A stretch of DNA of 64,000 nucleotides from BACL27 sp947488385 (GCA_964203655.1 CAXNMJ010000008.1:25082-89081); one strand, 5' to 3'. Numbered from the stretch's first letter, positions 1 through 8,035 are shown. Notes: a model not told the origin generated them from the sequence alone. A program made the numbers and translations.

Positions 1-303
1 CAGTTGGCTCGACCGGTCCTTTTGGAGCCGATTATGGCTGTTGAAGTTGTGACCCCAGAGGACTACATGGGCGACGTAATTGGCGACCTTTCAAGCCGCC
101 GAGGCCGCATCGAAGGCATGGAAGCTAACGGAAACGCACAAATCGTCAAGTCGCAGGTTCCGCTTTCCGAAATGTTCGGATACAGTACAGACCTGCGTTC
201 TCGCACTCAAGGGCGTGCGACTTACACGATGCAGTTTCATTCGTATCAGCAAGTGCCCGAAGCAATATCAATCGAAATTATTAAGCGCGTGCGCGGCGAA
301 TAA
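1..303 (+). CDS. fusA: Elongation factor G, C-terminal end (partial)
   Basis: The first 100 codons of the window are the tail of a longer gene whose start lies upstream. The reading frame is already open at base 1, and the text LLEPIMAVEVVTPEDYMGDV followed by IGDLSSRRGRIEGM is the signature of EF-G domains IV-V. EF-G is the GTPase that drives ribosome translocation in the cytoplasm. The gene stops 52 bases before tuf, the usual str-operon order (rpsL-rpsG-fusA-tuf). Its GTPase domain cannot be seen here, so a fusA paralogue is not excluded, but the position next to tuf favours the main copy. Confidence 0.95.
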   Translation, partial: QLARPVLLEPIMAVEVVTPEDYMGDVIGDLSSRRGRIEGMEANGNAQIVKSQVPLSEMFGYSTDLRSRTQGRATYTMQFHSYQQVPEAISIEIIKRVRGE

Positions 304-355
304 CCGAGCAAGCCAGAGTTTTAACAGTAACCAGCGATAACAGGAGAGAAGAACA

Positions 356-1540
356 ATGAGCAAAGCGAAATTTGAGCGCAACAAGCCACACGTCAACATT
401 GGAACGATGGGCCACATTGACCACGGTAAGACAACTCTTACAGCGGCAATTTCAAAGACGCTTGCCAGCAAGGGTCTTGCCGACTACACGCCGTTCGATC
501 AAATCGACAAGGCTCCAGAAGAAAAAGCTCGCGGTATTACGATCTCGATCGCTCACATTGAGTACAACACAGAGAATCGTCACTACGCACACGTTGACAT
601 GCCAGGTCACGCTGACTACATCAAGAACATGATCACTGGTGCTGCTCAGGTAGACGGTGCGATCTTGGTAGTAGCTGCAACTGACGGCCCAATGCCACAA
701 ACTCGTGAGCACGTGTTGCTCGCAAAGCAAGTCGGTGTTCCATACATCGTGGTTGCGCTCAACAAGTCAGACTCAGTTGAGGACGAAGAAATGTTGCAAC
801 TTGTTGAAGAAGAAGTTCGCGACTTGCTCACTTCCTACGAGTTCGACGGAAAGAACTGCCCAGTAGTTCGCGTGTCAGCGCTCAAAGCCCTTGAAGGCGA
901 TGCTGCTTGGCAAGAAAAGATCATGGAGCTCATGGCTGCATGTGACAAGTCGATCCCAGAGCCAAAGCGTGAACTTGATAAGCCATTCCTCATGCCGATT
1001 GAAGACGTATTCACGATCACTGGTCGTGGCACTGTTGTCACCGGCAAAGTTGAGCAGGGCAAAGTACACACAGGAGACGAAATCGAAATCGTTGGTCTTC
1101 GTGACACACAAAAGACTGTTTGCACCGGAGTAGAAATGTTCCGTAAGTTGCTCGACGAAGGTCAAGCAGGCGACAACATTGGTGCGCTTCTTCGCGGTAC
1201 CAAAAAAGAAGAAGTTGAGCGTGGCCAAGTGTTGTGTGCTCCAGGGTCAATCACCCCGCACACGAACTTCGAAGGTCAGGTCTACGTATTGAAGAAAGAA
1301 GAAGGCGGACGCCATAAGCCTTTCTTCAACAACTACCGACCACAGTTCTTCTTCAGAACAACTGACGTAACGGGCACAGTTGAATTGCCAAAGGGCACAG
1401 AAATGGTTATGCCTGGCGACAACGTTGTAATGACAGTTGAACTTGGCAAAGCAATTGCCATGGACGAAGGTCTTCGCTTCGCAATTCGTGAAGGTGGCCG
1501 CACAGTTGGCGCCGGTCGCGTAATTAAGATCCTCAAGTAG
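356..1540 (+). CDS. tuf: Elongation factor Tu
   Basis: This 394-residue protein delivers aminoacyl-tRNA to the ribosomal A site as a GTP complex. All G motifs are visible: P-loop GHIDHGKT (19-26), DMPGH (81-85) and NKSD (136-139). NKSD replaces the commoner NKCD or NKVD but keeps the two guanine-contacting residues. Domain 2 carries GRGTVVTGKVEQG and domain 3 the FRTTDVTG stretch. Length is normal for the family. A good ribosome-binding site, AGGAGAGAAG, lies just before the ATG. It follows fusA and precedes rpsJ by 24 bases, so rpsJ is probably expressed from the fusA-tuf transcript. Confidence 0.98.
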   Translation: MSKAKFERNKPHVNIGTMGHIDHGKTTLTAAISKTLASKGLADYTPFDQIDKAPEEKARGITISIAHIEYNTENRHYAHVDMPGHADYIKNMITGAAQVDGAILVVAATDGPMPQTREHVLLAKQVGVPYIVVALNKSDSVEDEEMLQLVEEEVRDLLTSYEFDGKNCPVVRVSALKALEGDAAWQEKIMELMAACDKSIPEPKRELDKPFLMPIEDVFTITGRGTVVTGKVEQGKVHTGDEIEIVGLRDTQKTVCTGVEMFRKLLDEGQAGDNIGALLRGTKKEEVERGQVLCAPGSITPHTNFEGQVYVLKKEEGGRHKPFFNNYRPQFFFRTTDVTGTVELPKGTEMVMPGDNVVMTVELGKAIAMDEGLRFAIREGGRTVGAGRVIKILK

Positions 1541-1564
1541 ATCGTCAAGAACTAGTTCACGCTG

Positions 1565-1879
1565 ATGGCACAAAGCATCCGTATCCGTCTCAAGGCGTTT
1601 GATCACCAGAACATCGACGACTCTGCAAAGAAGATCGTTGAGACTGTGACTCGAACGAGTGCGACGGTGCGTGGTCCGATTCCATTGCCAACGGACAAGC
1701 ATCGTTTCACGGTTATTCGTGGACCACACGTTGACAAAGACTCGCGAGAGCACTTTGAGATGCGAATCCACAAGCGCTTGATTGACATCGTTGATCCAAA
1801 CGCCAAGACAATCGACAGCCTTCAGCGTTTAGAGTTGCCTGCTGGCGTTGACATCGAAATCAAGATTCAAAACGCCTAA
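1565..1879 (+). CDS. rpsJ: Ribosomal protein uS10
   Basis: A 104-residue 30S subunit protein that also acts as NusE in transcription antitermination. The conserved segments RIRLKAFDHQNID and GPIPLPT appear in the expected places, and the length is typical. It normally heads the S10 operon directly before rplC. Here it is separated from rplC by 1.57 kb holding a protease gene, and only 24 bases from tuf, so it seems to have stayed with the str operon while the rest of S10 gained its own start. A small hairpin follows its stop codon. Confidence 0.98.
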   Translation: MAQSIRIRLKAFDHQNIDDSAKKIVETVTRTSATVRGPIPLPTDKHRFTVIRGPHVDKDSREHFEMRIHKRLIDIVDPNAKTIDSLQRLELPAGVDIEIKIQNA

Positions 1880-1899
1880 GCATATTTAGTCCGTGAAAT

Positions 1900-1914
1900 T
1901 CGTCTCCGAGACGA
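1900..1914 (+). terminator. Short hairpin between rpsJ and htrA
   Basis: A perfect 6-bp inverted repeat, TCGTCT and AGACGA around a CCG loop, sits 20 bases after the rpsJ stop. There is no T-run after it, only GCAATTTA, so a strong intrinsic terminator is not supported. It could be a weak terminator or an mRNA 3' end stabiliser at the boundary with the separately promoted htrA gene. Confidence 0.3.
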
Positions 1915-1930
1915 GCAATTTACGCAGCGT

Positions 1931-1936
1931 TAGTCT
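1931..1936 (+). promoter_or_regulatory. Putative -10 element for leaderless htrA transcript
   Basis: TAGTCT lies exactly 6 bases before the htrA ATG at 1943, and no Shine-Dalgarno sequence is present. This spacing would place the transcription start at the A of the ATG. The same TAGTCT-N6-start arrangement occurs before uvrD (43716) and the HD-domain gene (61650). No clear -35 box is seen. Confidence 0.5.
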
Positions 1937-1942
1937 TAAGTC

Positions 1943-3139
1943 ATGAGCGACTTCAACGAGAACTCGACACAGTTTCCGTCGTCACAGTTTCCACCACCGC
2001 AATTGCCGGTGCAATCAGATTTGCCGTCGCAAAATCACGACGAATCAGGTCGGTCGCCGCGTCGACGCTTTGGAGTTGTGCTTGTTGCAGCAGTGTTTGG
2101 TTTGTTCGGCGGCATTATCGGAACTTATATAGCGCAAGATGCAAACCTTGTGGATTTGCAAGGCAACGATTCGTCGTCGCAGATTACTTCGGCACCAGTA
2201 GTTGTTTCGTCTGGTGAAAACGAACTTACTGATTCGGCGATCGCCAAAGTGGCAGCGCGTCTAGCGAATAGTGTCGTGACAATTTCGACGACTGTAAGTG
2301 ACGACTTCGGTGGCGGTCGTGGAGTAGGCACTGGTGTTGTGTTGACTTCTGATGGCCAGATTCTGACGAATGCGCATGTTGTTGAAGATGCGAGTGAAGT
2401 AGTGGTTCGATTTGCCGGCGAAACTGAACCGCGCGTGGCAAAAATTTTGGCTAGTGACTTGGGTAATGATCTTGCACTATTAAAAATTGATGCGACCGGT
2501 TTAGTTGCAGCGACTTTTGCCAAGCCAGGCAGCGTGCAAATTGGTGACGCAGTCATTGCGATTGGCTATGCCTTGGCCCTTGATGGTGGGCCGACTGTAA
2601 CTTCGGGCATTGTCTCGGCGTTGAAGCGCACGATTGAAACAGATTCAGGAGCTCTCAATAGTTTGATTCAGACCGATGCAGCGATTTCGTCGGGTAACTC
2701 AGGCGGGCCTTTGGTCAACCTCAAGGGTGAAGTGGTTGGCATCAACACCGCGGTGGCTCGAGGTGATTCAACTTCGGCAGCGAACAACATTGGCTTTTCA
2801 ATTTCTGTAGACGAAGTTTTGATTGTTATCGAACAGTTGCGCAAACAAGCAAATGGAGTTGTGCGTGACGATGGATTTCTAGGCGTAGGACTTGCCGCTC
2901 GCGAAGACGGCGGTCAGGGAGCAATCATCACTGACGTTCAAGCAGGTTCGCCTGCAGACAAAGCGGGAATCCTGATAGACGACGTAGTCTTGGCCGTTGA
3001 CGGTGAGCCAATTGATGGACAAGCGGGTTTAGTAGCTGCGATTCGAGACGCAGAGCCTGGCCAAACGGTCAAAATTGAGATACTCAGAGACGGCAAAAGG
3101 CTTACTTTTGAGGCGACTTTGATCGCTCGATCTGAATAG
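1943..3139 (+). CDS. Membrane-anchored HtrA/DegP-type serine protease with PDZ domain
   Basis: A 398-residue protein. A Pro/Gln/Ser-rich N-terminus (1-42) comes before one transmembrane segment (about 43-63), which should leave the rest outside the cytoplasm. The trypsin-like domain shows a full catalytic triad: His145 in NAHVVEDA, Asp176 in GNDLALL and Ser253 in SSGNSGGPL. A PDZ domain covers about 305-398 (GFLGVGL, AGSPADKAGI). By family knowledge it degrades or refolds damaged extracytoplasmic proteins. The location between rpsJ and rplC is unusual for this family. It probably has its own leaderless promoter, and no link to ribosome synthesis can be read from the sequence. Confidence 0.93.
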   Translation: MSDFNENSTQFPSSQFPPPQLPVQSDLPSQNHDESGRSPRRRFGVVLVAAVFGLFGGIIGTYIAQDANLVDLQGNDSSSQITSAPVVVSSGENELTDSAIAKVAARLANSVVTISTTVSDDFGGGRGVGTGVVLTSDGQILTNAHVVEDASEVVVRFAGETEPRVAKILASDLGNDLALLKIDATGLVAATFAKPGSVQIGDAVIAIGYALALDGGPTVTSGIVSALKRTIETDSGALNSLIQTDAAISSGNSGGPLVNLKGEVVGINTAVARGDSTSAANNIGFSISVDEVLIVIEQLRKQANGVVRDDGFLGVGLAAREDGGQGAIITDVQAGSPADKAGILIDDVVLAVDGEPIDGQAGLVAAIRDAEPGQTVKIEILRDGKRLTFEATLIARSE

Positions 3140-3202
3140 TCCAAATTTGCCTGGACCCCTCAAAAATCCTTAATTTTCCTCGATTTTTTCGGGTTTTGCC
3201 GT

Positions 3203-3231
3203 TTGGGGACTGCGATCTAGGGGGATAGAGT
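3203..3231 (+). promoter_or_regulatory. Candidate promoter for the rplC-led ribosomal operon
   Basis: TTGGGG (3203-3208) and TAGAGT (3226-3231) are separated by 17 bases, a plausible sigma70-type pair (3/6 and 4/6 matches). It lies in the gap between htrA and rplC, where a promoter is expected because the operon is cut off from rpsJ. A transcript would begin near 3238, leaving a leader of about 210 bases. Assigned by position and spacing only. Confidence 0.4.
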
Positions 3232-3236
3232 AAACA

Positions 3237-3446
3237 CTTCGTTAGAAGACCCGATGGGCGCAAGCCGATTGGTTTTTAAACGAAGAGATCAATTCAAAAA
3301 ATTGATGTCTGTGTGCGCCCGAGAGTTTCGCGGGTACCTCACAGCGAAAAATATAAGAGTGCTCCGCGCGGCCATGGCCTGCGGAGCATTTGTGCGAATA
3401 AACGAATTATTTCATAAACAATTTTGAATAAAAAGGGTTTGGCCTT
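3237..3446 (+). promoter_or_regulatory. Structured 5' leader before rplC (possible ribosomal-protein autoregulatory RNA)
   Basis: The gap of just over 300 bases between htrA and rplC has no recognisable protein gene but four helices in order: CTTCGTT/AACGAAG (3237-3243 with 3279-3285); ATCAATT/AATTGAT (3288-3294 with 3300-3306); CTGTG/CACAG with inner CCCG/CGGG (about 3308-3344); and TGCTCCGC/GCGGAGCA (3360-3367 with 3381-3388) followed by TTTGT. S10 operons are often controlled by uL4 binding to such a leader. That this is such an element is inference; the last stem could equally be an attenuator. A 57-codon open frame (3254-3427) overlaps it. Confidence 0.45.
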
Positions 3447-4106
3447 ATGGCACAAAAAGCGATCGTCGGCGAAAAGGTCGGCATGACACAAGTTTGGGGT
3501 GACGACCAACGAGTCGTGCCTGTAACTGTGCTGCGCATTGAGCCAGCTCGCATCGTGCAGGTAAAAACAGGTTTGACAGATGGCTACACAGCGCTGCAAG
3601 TAACTTACGGCCAACGTGATGTCAAGAAAATGAACAAGGCCGAAGCGGGGCAATACGCACCAAAGAGCGGCACACGCAATGTTGCAGCCGGACGTCGACT
3701 TGTTGAGTTGCGTCTTGATTCAGTGGACGGTTTTGAAATTGGCCAAGAGATCAAAGTCGACACTTTGGCAGTTGGCGAGAGAGTTGACGTAACAGCGGTG
3801 AGTCGCGGTAAAGGTTTCGCCGGAACGATGAAGCGCCACAACTTCGGTGGTCAAGGCGCGAGTCACGGTAACCACAAGCACCATCGTGCTCCTGGATCAA
3901 TTGGTTCTTGCACATTCCCAGGCCGAGTATTCAAAGGTTTGCGAATGTCGGGTCACATGGGTCACCAACAAGTAACGACTTTGAATCTTGAAGTAGTGCA
4001 AGCAGATCTTGAGCGCAACTTGTTGCTCGTCAAAGGTTCGGTTCCAGGTCCAAACGGCGGCGTCGTGATTATTCGTAACGCCGTCAAGGGCAAGGCCAAG
4101 GAGTAG
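3447..4106 (+). CDS. rplC: Ribosomal protein uL3
   Basis: A 219-residue protein of the large subunit that helps nucleate 23S rRNA folding near the peptidyl transferase centre. The family core is clear: GEKVGMTQVW near the N-terminus, then GKGFAGTMKRHNFGG and GASHGNHKHHRAPGSIG around residues 115-150. The length is typical for bacteria. It is the first gene of the long ribosomal operon after the leader RNA, and rplD starts 2 bases after its stop codon, which indicates tight co-translation. Confidence 0.97.
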   Translation: MAQKAIVGEKVGMTQVWGDDQRVVPVTVLRIEPARIVQVKTGLTDGYTALQVTYGQRDVKKMNKAEAGQYAPKSGTRNVAAGRRLVELRLDSVDGFEIGQEIKVDTLAVGERVDVTAVSRGKGFAGTMKRHNFGGQGASHGNHKHHRAPGSIGSCTFPGRVFKGLRMSGHMGHQQVTTLNLEVVQADLERNLLLVKGSVPGPNGGVVIIRNAVKGKAKE

Positions 4107-4108
4107 TC

Positions 4109-4729
4109 ATGGCAAAGATTGAAATGAAAAATGCTGCAGGCAAGAAAGCATCTTCAGTTGAAGTTTCTGATTCGGTTTTCGGCATCACGCCAAACATTCC
4201 GGTCTTGCACCAAGTTGTTGTTGCTCAGCTTGCGCATCGTCGCTCGGGCACACAGAGTACAAAAACTCGCTCAGAAGTTCGTGGTGGCGGTAAGAAACCG
4301 TTCAAGCAAAAGGGCACCGGTAACGCCCGTCAAGGTTCGATTCGTGCACCGCATTTCAGTGGTGGCGGTGTTGCACTCGGACCAAAGCCTCGTAAGTACT
4401 CGCAGCGCACACCAAAGAAGATGGTTCAACTTGCTTTGCGTTCGGCCCTCTCAGATCGCATGAGCGAAAACAAAGTTGTGGTTGTTGAAGAGTGGAGCTT
4501 TGCAGAGCCAAGCACCAAGTCGGCAACGGCAGCCCTGAAGAGCATCGGTGTTTCAGAGCGCGTTTTGATCGTGCTCGAACGCAAAGATGAGACCGCATGG
4601 AAGAGCTTCCGCAATCTCAAAGAGGTTCAAGTGTTGAGCACTGCCGAACTCAACGCATACGACATTTTGTGCAATGACTGGATCGTCTTTACCAAGGCGA
4701 GCCTGCCAACGATGGAGGCTGCAAAGTGA
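4109..4729 (+). CDS. rplD: Ribosomal protein uL4
   Basis: A 206-residue large-subunit protein whose extended loop lines the peptide exit tunnel. That loop is visible as GGGKKPFKQKGTGNARQGS followed by IRAPHFSGGGVALGP (about residues 55-90). In Enterobacteria free uL4 represses its own operon by binding the leader RNA, which makes the structured leader upstream of rplC relevant; such regulation is not demonstrated here. The gene starts 2 bases after rplC and its TGA overlaps the GTG start of rplW. Confidence 0.97.
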   Translation: MAKIEMKNAAGKKASSVEVSDSVFGITPNIPVLHQVVVAQLAHRRSGTQSTKTRSEVRGGGKKPFKQKGTGNARQGSIRAPHFSGGGVALGPKPRKYSQRTPKKMVQLALRSALSDRMSENKVVVVEEWSFAEPSTKSATAALKSIGVSERVLIVLERKDETAWKSFRNLKEVQVLSTAELNAYDILCNDWIVFTKASLPTMEAAK

Positions 4730-5016
4730 AAGACCCACGCGACATTATTCTGCGCCCAGTTGTTAGCGAGAAGAGTTACTCGTTGATCGACAAGGGAACA
4801 TACACATTCGAAGTTCACCCATTGGCGACAAAGCCAGAGATTCGCGATGCGGTTCAATCAATTTGGGGTGTGAAGGTTCGACGCGTAAACACGATTAACC
4901 GTTTGGGCAAGCGCCGCATTACTCGTGGCACGAACCGCATTGGTGTTCGTGACGGATCGAAGCATGCACTTGTGACTTTGGAAGCGGGAAATCAGATCCC
5001 GTTGTTTGAGAACTAA
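4726..5016 (+). CDS. rplW: Ribosomal protein uL23
   Basis: A 96-residue protein at the exit of the ribosomal peptide tunnel, a docking site for trigger factor and signal recognition particle. The conserved sequence RDIILRPVVSEKSYSL is at the N-terminus and VKVRRVNTINRLGKRR in the middle. The start is a GTG that overlaps the rplD stop (GTGA), the typical geometry of translational coupling. Length is normal for bacteria. Confidence 0.96.
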   Translation: MKDPRDIILRPVVSEKSYSLIDKGTYTFEVHPLATKPEIRDAVQSIWGVKVRRVNTINRLGKRRITRGTNRIGVRDGSKHALVTLEAGNQIPLFEN

Positions 5017-5034
5017 TTAAAAGGACGACCCAAG

Positions 5035-5871
5035 ATGCCAATTCGTAAACGCCGCCCGACCAGCCCTGGTCGCCGCTTTCAAACTGTTTCAGACTTCAGT
5101 GAGATCACGAAGACGACACCAGAAAAATCATTGTTGGCACCGAAGCCATCTCGCGGCGGTCGCAACTCAGCCGGTCGAATTACTTCGCGTCACCAAGGTG
5201 GCGGTCACAAACAGCAATATCGAATGGTTGACTTCAAGCGCGGCAAAGACGACTGCGTCGCAAAAGTAGCCGCAATTGAATATGACCCGAACCGCACTTG
5301 TCGAATTGCATTGTTGCATTACGCCGACGGAACAAAGGCATACATTCTTGCGCCAAAAGGTTTAGAAGTCGGCGCAAAAGTCGAGAGCGGACCAAAGGCC
5401 GACATCATTGTTGGCAATGCGTTGCCACTTCGTTACATGCCAGTTGGTACAACAGTGCACAACATTGAAATGCGTCCTGGTCAAGGTGGCAAAATCGCCC
5501 GCTCAGCCGGAATGGCAGTGCAGCTCGTAGCAAAAGAAGGACTGTATGCAACTTTGCGTATGCCTTCGAGCGAAATGCGTCGAATTCCAATTGACTGTCG
5601 TGCAACTGTTGGCGAAATCGGCAACGCAGAACACGAGCAGATCAAGATTGGTAAGGCCGGTCGTAATCGTTGGAAGGGTGTTCGTCCACAATCACGCGGT
5701 GTTGTAATGAACCCAGTCGACCACCCACTCGGTGGTGGCGAAGGTAAAACTTCGGGCGGTCGTCCACCTGTTTCACCGTGGGGTAAGCCAGAGCGTCGTA
5801 CTCGCGACAAGAACAAGTCTTCACAACAGATGATTGTTCGTCGTCGCCGATCAGGAAAGTCAAGAGGTTAA
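5035..5871 (+). CDS. rplB: Ribosomal protein uL2
   Basis: A 278-residue protein close to the peptidyl transferase centre and at the subunit interface. It shows the family hallmarks: GRNSAGRITSRHQGGGHKQQ at about residues 41-60 and the C-terminal MNPVDHPLGGGEGK that holds the conserved functionally important histidine. An AAAGGACG ribosome-binding site precedes the ATG. Length matches other bacterial L2 proteins (270-280). Confidence 0.98.
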   Translation: MPIRKRRPTSPGRRFQTVSDFSEITKTTPEKSLLAPKPSRGGRNSAGRITSRHQGGGHKQQYRMVDFKRGKDDCVAKVAAIEYDPNRTCRIALLHYADGTKAYILAPKGLEVGAKVESGPKADIIVGNALPLRYMPVGTTVHNIEMRPGQGGKIARSAGMAVQLVAKEGLYATLRMPSSEMRRIPIDCRATVGEIGNAEHEQIKIGKAGRNRWKGVRPQSRGVVMNPVDHPLGGGEGKTSGGRPPVSPWGKPERRTRDKNKSSQQMIVRRRRSGKSRG

Positions 5872-5875
5872 CTAA

Positions 5876-6178
5876 ATGTCACGCAGTCTCAAAAAAGGTC
5901 CGTTTGTTGATGAGCACCTTCTTAAGAAGTTGGATGAGATGAACGCCAGTGGCGATCGCAAAGTGATCAAGACTTGGTCACGTCGTAGCACGATCATTCC
6001 AGACATGCTTGGTCACACATTTGCCGTTCATGATGGACGCAAGCACGTGCCTGTTTATGTAACTGAGTCGATGGTTGGTCACAAACTCGGCGAGTTCTCA
6101 CCAACACGTACTTTCAAGTTTCACCAGAGCCAAGAAAAAGCAGCTGCAGCAGCAGCCGCGGCAGCAGGTAAACCATGA
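5876..6178 (+). CDS. rpsS: Ribosomal protein uS19 with alanine-rich tail
   Basis: A 100-residue small-subunit head protein. It starts with MSRSLKKGPFVDEHLLKK and has the SRRSTIIPDMLGHTFAVHDG core typical of uS19. Most bacterial homologues end near residue 93; here the end is extended by a run of about nine alanines encoded by GCA/GCC repeats (about 6138-6170), then GKP. The tail is likely disordered or helical and its role is unknown. Its stop overlaps the ATG of rplV (ATGA). Confidence 0.97.
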   Translation: MSRSLKKGPFVDEHLLKKLDEMNASGDRKVIKTWSRRSTIIPDMLGHTFAVHDGRKHVPVYVTESMVGHKLGEFSPTRTFKFHQSQEKAAAAAAAAAGKP

Positions 6179-6729
6179 CCGGTCCAAAACTCAACGAAGC
6201 AACTCGCGTTGCTGGTGTCTCAAGTGGTTATCGCGCTTCAGCGCGTTTCGCTCGTTTGTCGCCATCAAAGGTGCGCGTTGTGTTGAACCTCGTGCGCGGC
6301 ATGGATGTTCGTTCGGCCGACAACTTGTTGCAATTGACAGATCGTGACTCGGCTCACATCGTGCGCAAACTTTTGGCATCGGCAGTAGCCAATGCAACCA
6401 ACAACTTCTCGCAAAACGCCGAAGAGCTCTACATCAAGGCCTGCTACGCCGATGGTGGCCCGACTTTGAAGCGATTCCGTCCCCGCGCTAAAGGTAGCTC
6501 GGCTGCAATTTTCAAGCGCACAAGTCACGTCACAATCGTGGTTGACAAATTGAGCGATGCTGCACTTGCTGTTCGCGAAATACAAAGCGAGTCACGCGGT
6601 GGAGCACAGGCTTCACAACGTCGCAGTCGTGTTGAAGCAAGCCGTGCCCGAGCACAAAAGTCAAAAGATTCATCGACTGACGCGCAAGTGTCAGATGATG
6701 CCGAAAACGAAACAGTGACGGAGAAGTAA
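6175..6729 (+). CDS. rplV: Ribosomal protein uL22 with long C-terminal extension
   Basis: A 184-residue protein; the usual length is about 110-120. The first about 120 residues form the canonical fold, with RFARLSPSKVRVVLNLVRG and the tunnel-lining hairpin DGGPTLKRFRPRAKGSS. The last about 60 residues are a low-complexity charged tail rich in Arg, Ser, Ala and then Asp/Glu. The tail resembles extensions seen in other actinobacterial ribosomal proteins. It overlaps rpsS by four bases and abuts rpsC exactly, so the three are translated together. Confidence 0.97.
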   Translation: MTGPKLNEATRVAGVSSGYRASARFARLSPSKVRVVLNLVRGMDVRSADNLLQLTDRDSAHIVRKLLASAVANATNNFSQNAEELYIKACYADGGPTLKRFRPRAKGSSAAIFKRTSHVTIVVDKLSDAALAVREIQSESRGGAQASQRRSRVEASRARAQKSKDSSTDAQVSDDAENETVTEK

Positions 6730-7611
6730 ATGGGCCAAAAGATCAATCCATACGGCTTTCGCCTTGGTGTAACAACCGACTGGAAGAGCAAGTGGTTCAG
6801 CACCAAGGACTACAAGGCGTATCTCACCGAAGACTGGAAGATTCGTGACTATCTCAAAGTGCAACTGTCAGATGCTGCTGTAAGCCGCATCGAAATCGAG
6901 CGCACTCGCGACAAACTTCGAATTGACGTTCACACCGCACGTCCAGGAATTGTGATTGGTCGCAAAGGTCAAAAAGCCGAAGAACTTCGCGCTGGTCTCA
7001 CTGCGTTGACAGGAAACAACAAAGTTCAATTGAACATCACCGAAATTCGCGATGCAGAACTTGACGCAGCACTTGTTGCTCAGGGTGTTGCAGACCAGTT
7101 GGTAAACCGAATTGCTTTCCGTCGTGCAATGAAGCGTGCAGTACAAAACGCGCAGAAGCAAGGCGTTCAAGGTATTCGTGTTCAGTGTTCAGGTCGTCTT
7201 GGTGGTGCAGAAATGTGCCGTCGTGAGTGGTATCGCGAAGGCCGCGTTCCGCTACACACACTTCGTGCGAACATTGACTACGGCTTCCGTGAAGCTGCAA
7301 CAACTGCTGGTCGAATCGGAATCAAAGTTTGGCTTTACAAGGGCGAGATTCTTCCTTACAAAGCACAGACCGACGATCGCATTGCGCGAGAAGCAGCGAT
7401 GGCAGCCGGTGAGACATCAGGTCACTCTGATGCTGCACGCAAAGTAGTGACATCAGCTGGCCCGAAAGCCGCTGAAGTTGACGACGTGGCATTGGCTCCG
7501 TTGGTCAAGGAAGCTGACCCAGAGTTCGAGCGCTTGTTGGACGAAGAAGAAGATATTCAACGTCGTAGTCATGACAGCCACGAAACTCCTCACTTTAAGC
7601 GAGAGGTATAA
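6730..7611 (+). CDS. rpsC: Ribosomal protein uS3 with extended C-terminus
   Basis: A 293-residue small-subunit protein at the mRNA entry channel. The N-terminus GQKINPYGFRLGV and the KH-domain GxxG loop in VIGRKGQKAEELR are clear, as is the C-terminal domain GRLGGAEMCRREWYREGRVP. Homologues are commonly 210-280 residues; here about 80 additional residues after the core are acidic and end in EEEDIQRRSHDSHETPHF. The extension is probably unstructured. rplP begins 6 bases after its stop. Confidence 0.97.
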   Translation: MGQKINPYGFRLGVTTDWKSKWFSTKDYKAYLTEDWKIRDYLKVQLSDAAVSRIEIERTRDKLRIDVHTARPGIVIGRKGQKAEELRAGLTALTGNNKVQLNITEIRDAELDAALVAQGVADQLVNRIAFRRAMKRAVQNAQKQGVQGIRVQCSGRLGGAEMCRREWYREGRVPLHTLRANIDYGFREAATTAGRIGIKVWLYKGEILPYKAQTDDRIAREAAMAAGETSGHSDAARKVVTSAGPKAAEVDDVALAPLVKEADPEFERLLDEEEDIQRRSHDSHETPHFKREV

Positions 7612-7617
7612 AGAGTC

Positions 7618-8034
7618 ATGTTAGAACCACGCAAAGTTAAGCACCGCAAGCAACACCGCGGTCGCATGAACGGCATTTCAAAGGGTGCGAACGAACTCGC
7701 ATTCGGTGAATATGGCATTCAGGCTCTTGAACCGGGTTGGATCACTGCGCGTCAGATTGAAGCGTCACGTATTGCGATGACTCGTCACATTAAGCGCGGC
7801 GGAAAAGTTTGGATCAACGTATTTCCAGATAAATCGGTGACCAAGAAGCCTGCAGAAACTCGCATGGGTTCGGGCAAGGGCAACCCAGAGTTGTGGGTAG
7901 CTGTTGTGAAGCCAGGTCGCGTTTTGTTTGAGCTCTCTTACCCAACTGCCGCAACTGCGCATCAGGCTCTGAGTCGTGCAGCGCAGAAATTGCCGATCAA
8001 AACCCGCATTATTTCTCGAAATGAGGCGATCTGA
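7618..8034 (+). CDS. rplP: Ribosomal protein uL16
   Basis: A 138-residue large-subunit protein that contacts A-site tRNA and is needed late in 50S assembly. It begins with LEPRKVKHRKQHRGRMNG and contains the family segment GKVWINVFPDKSVTKKPAETR followed by MGSGKGNPE. Length is normal. It lies between rpsC and rpmC as in other S10 operons, with only one base between its stop and the rpmC start. Confidence 0.97.
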   Translation: MLEPRKVKHRKQHRGRMNGISKGANELAFGEYGIQALEPGWITARQIEASRIAMTRHIKRGGKVWINVFPDKSVTKKPAETRMGSGKGNPELWVAVVKPGRVLFELSYPTAATAHQALSRAAQKLPIKTRIISRNEAI

Positions 8035-8035
8035 C

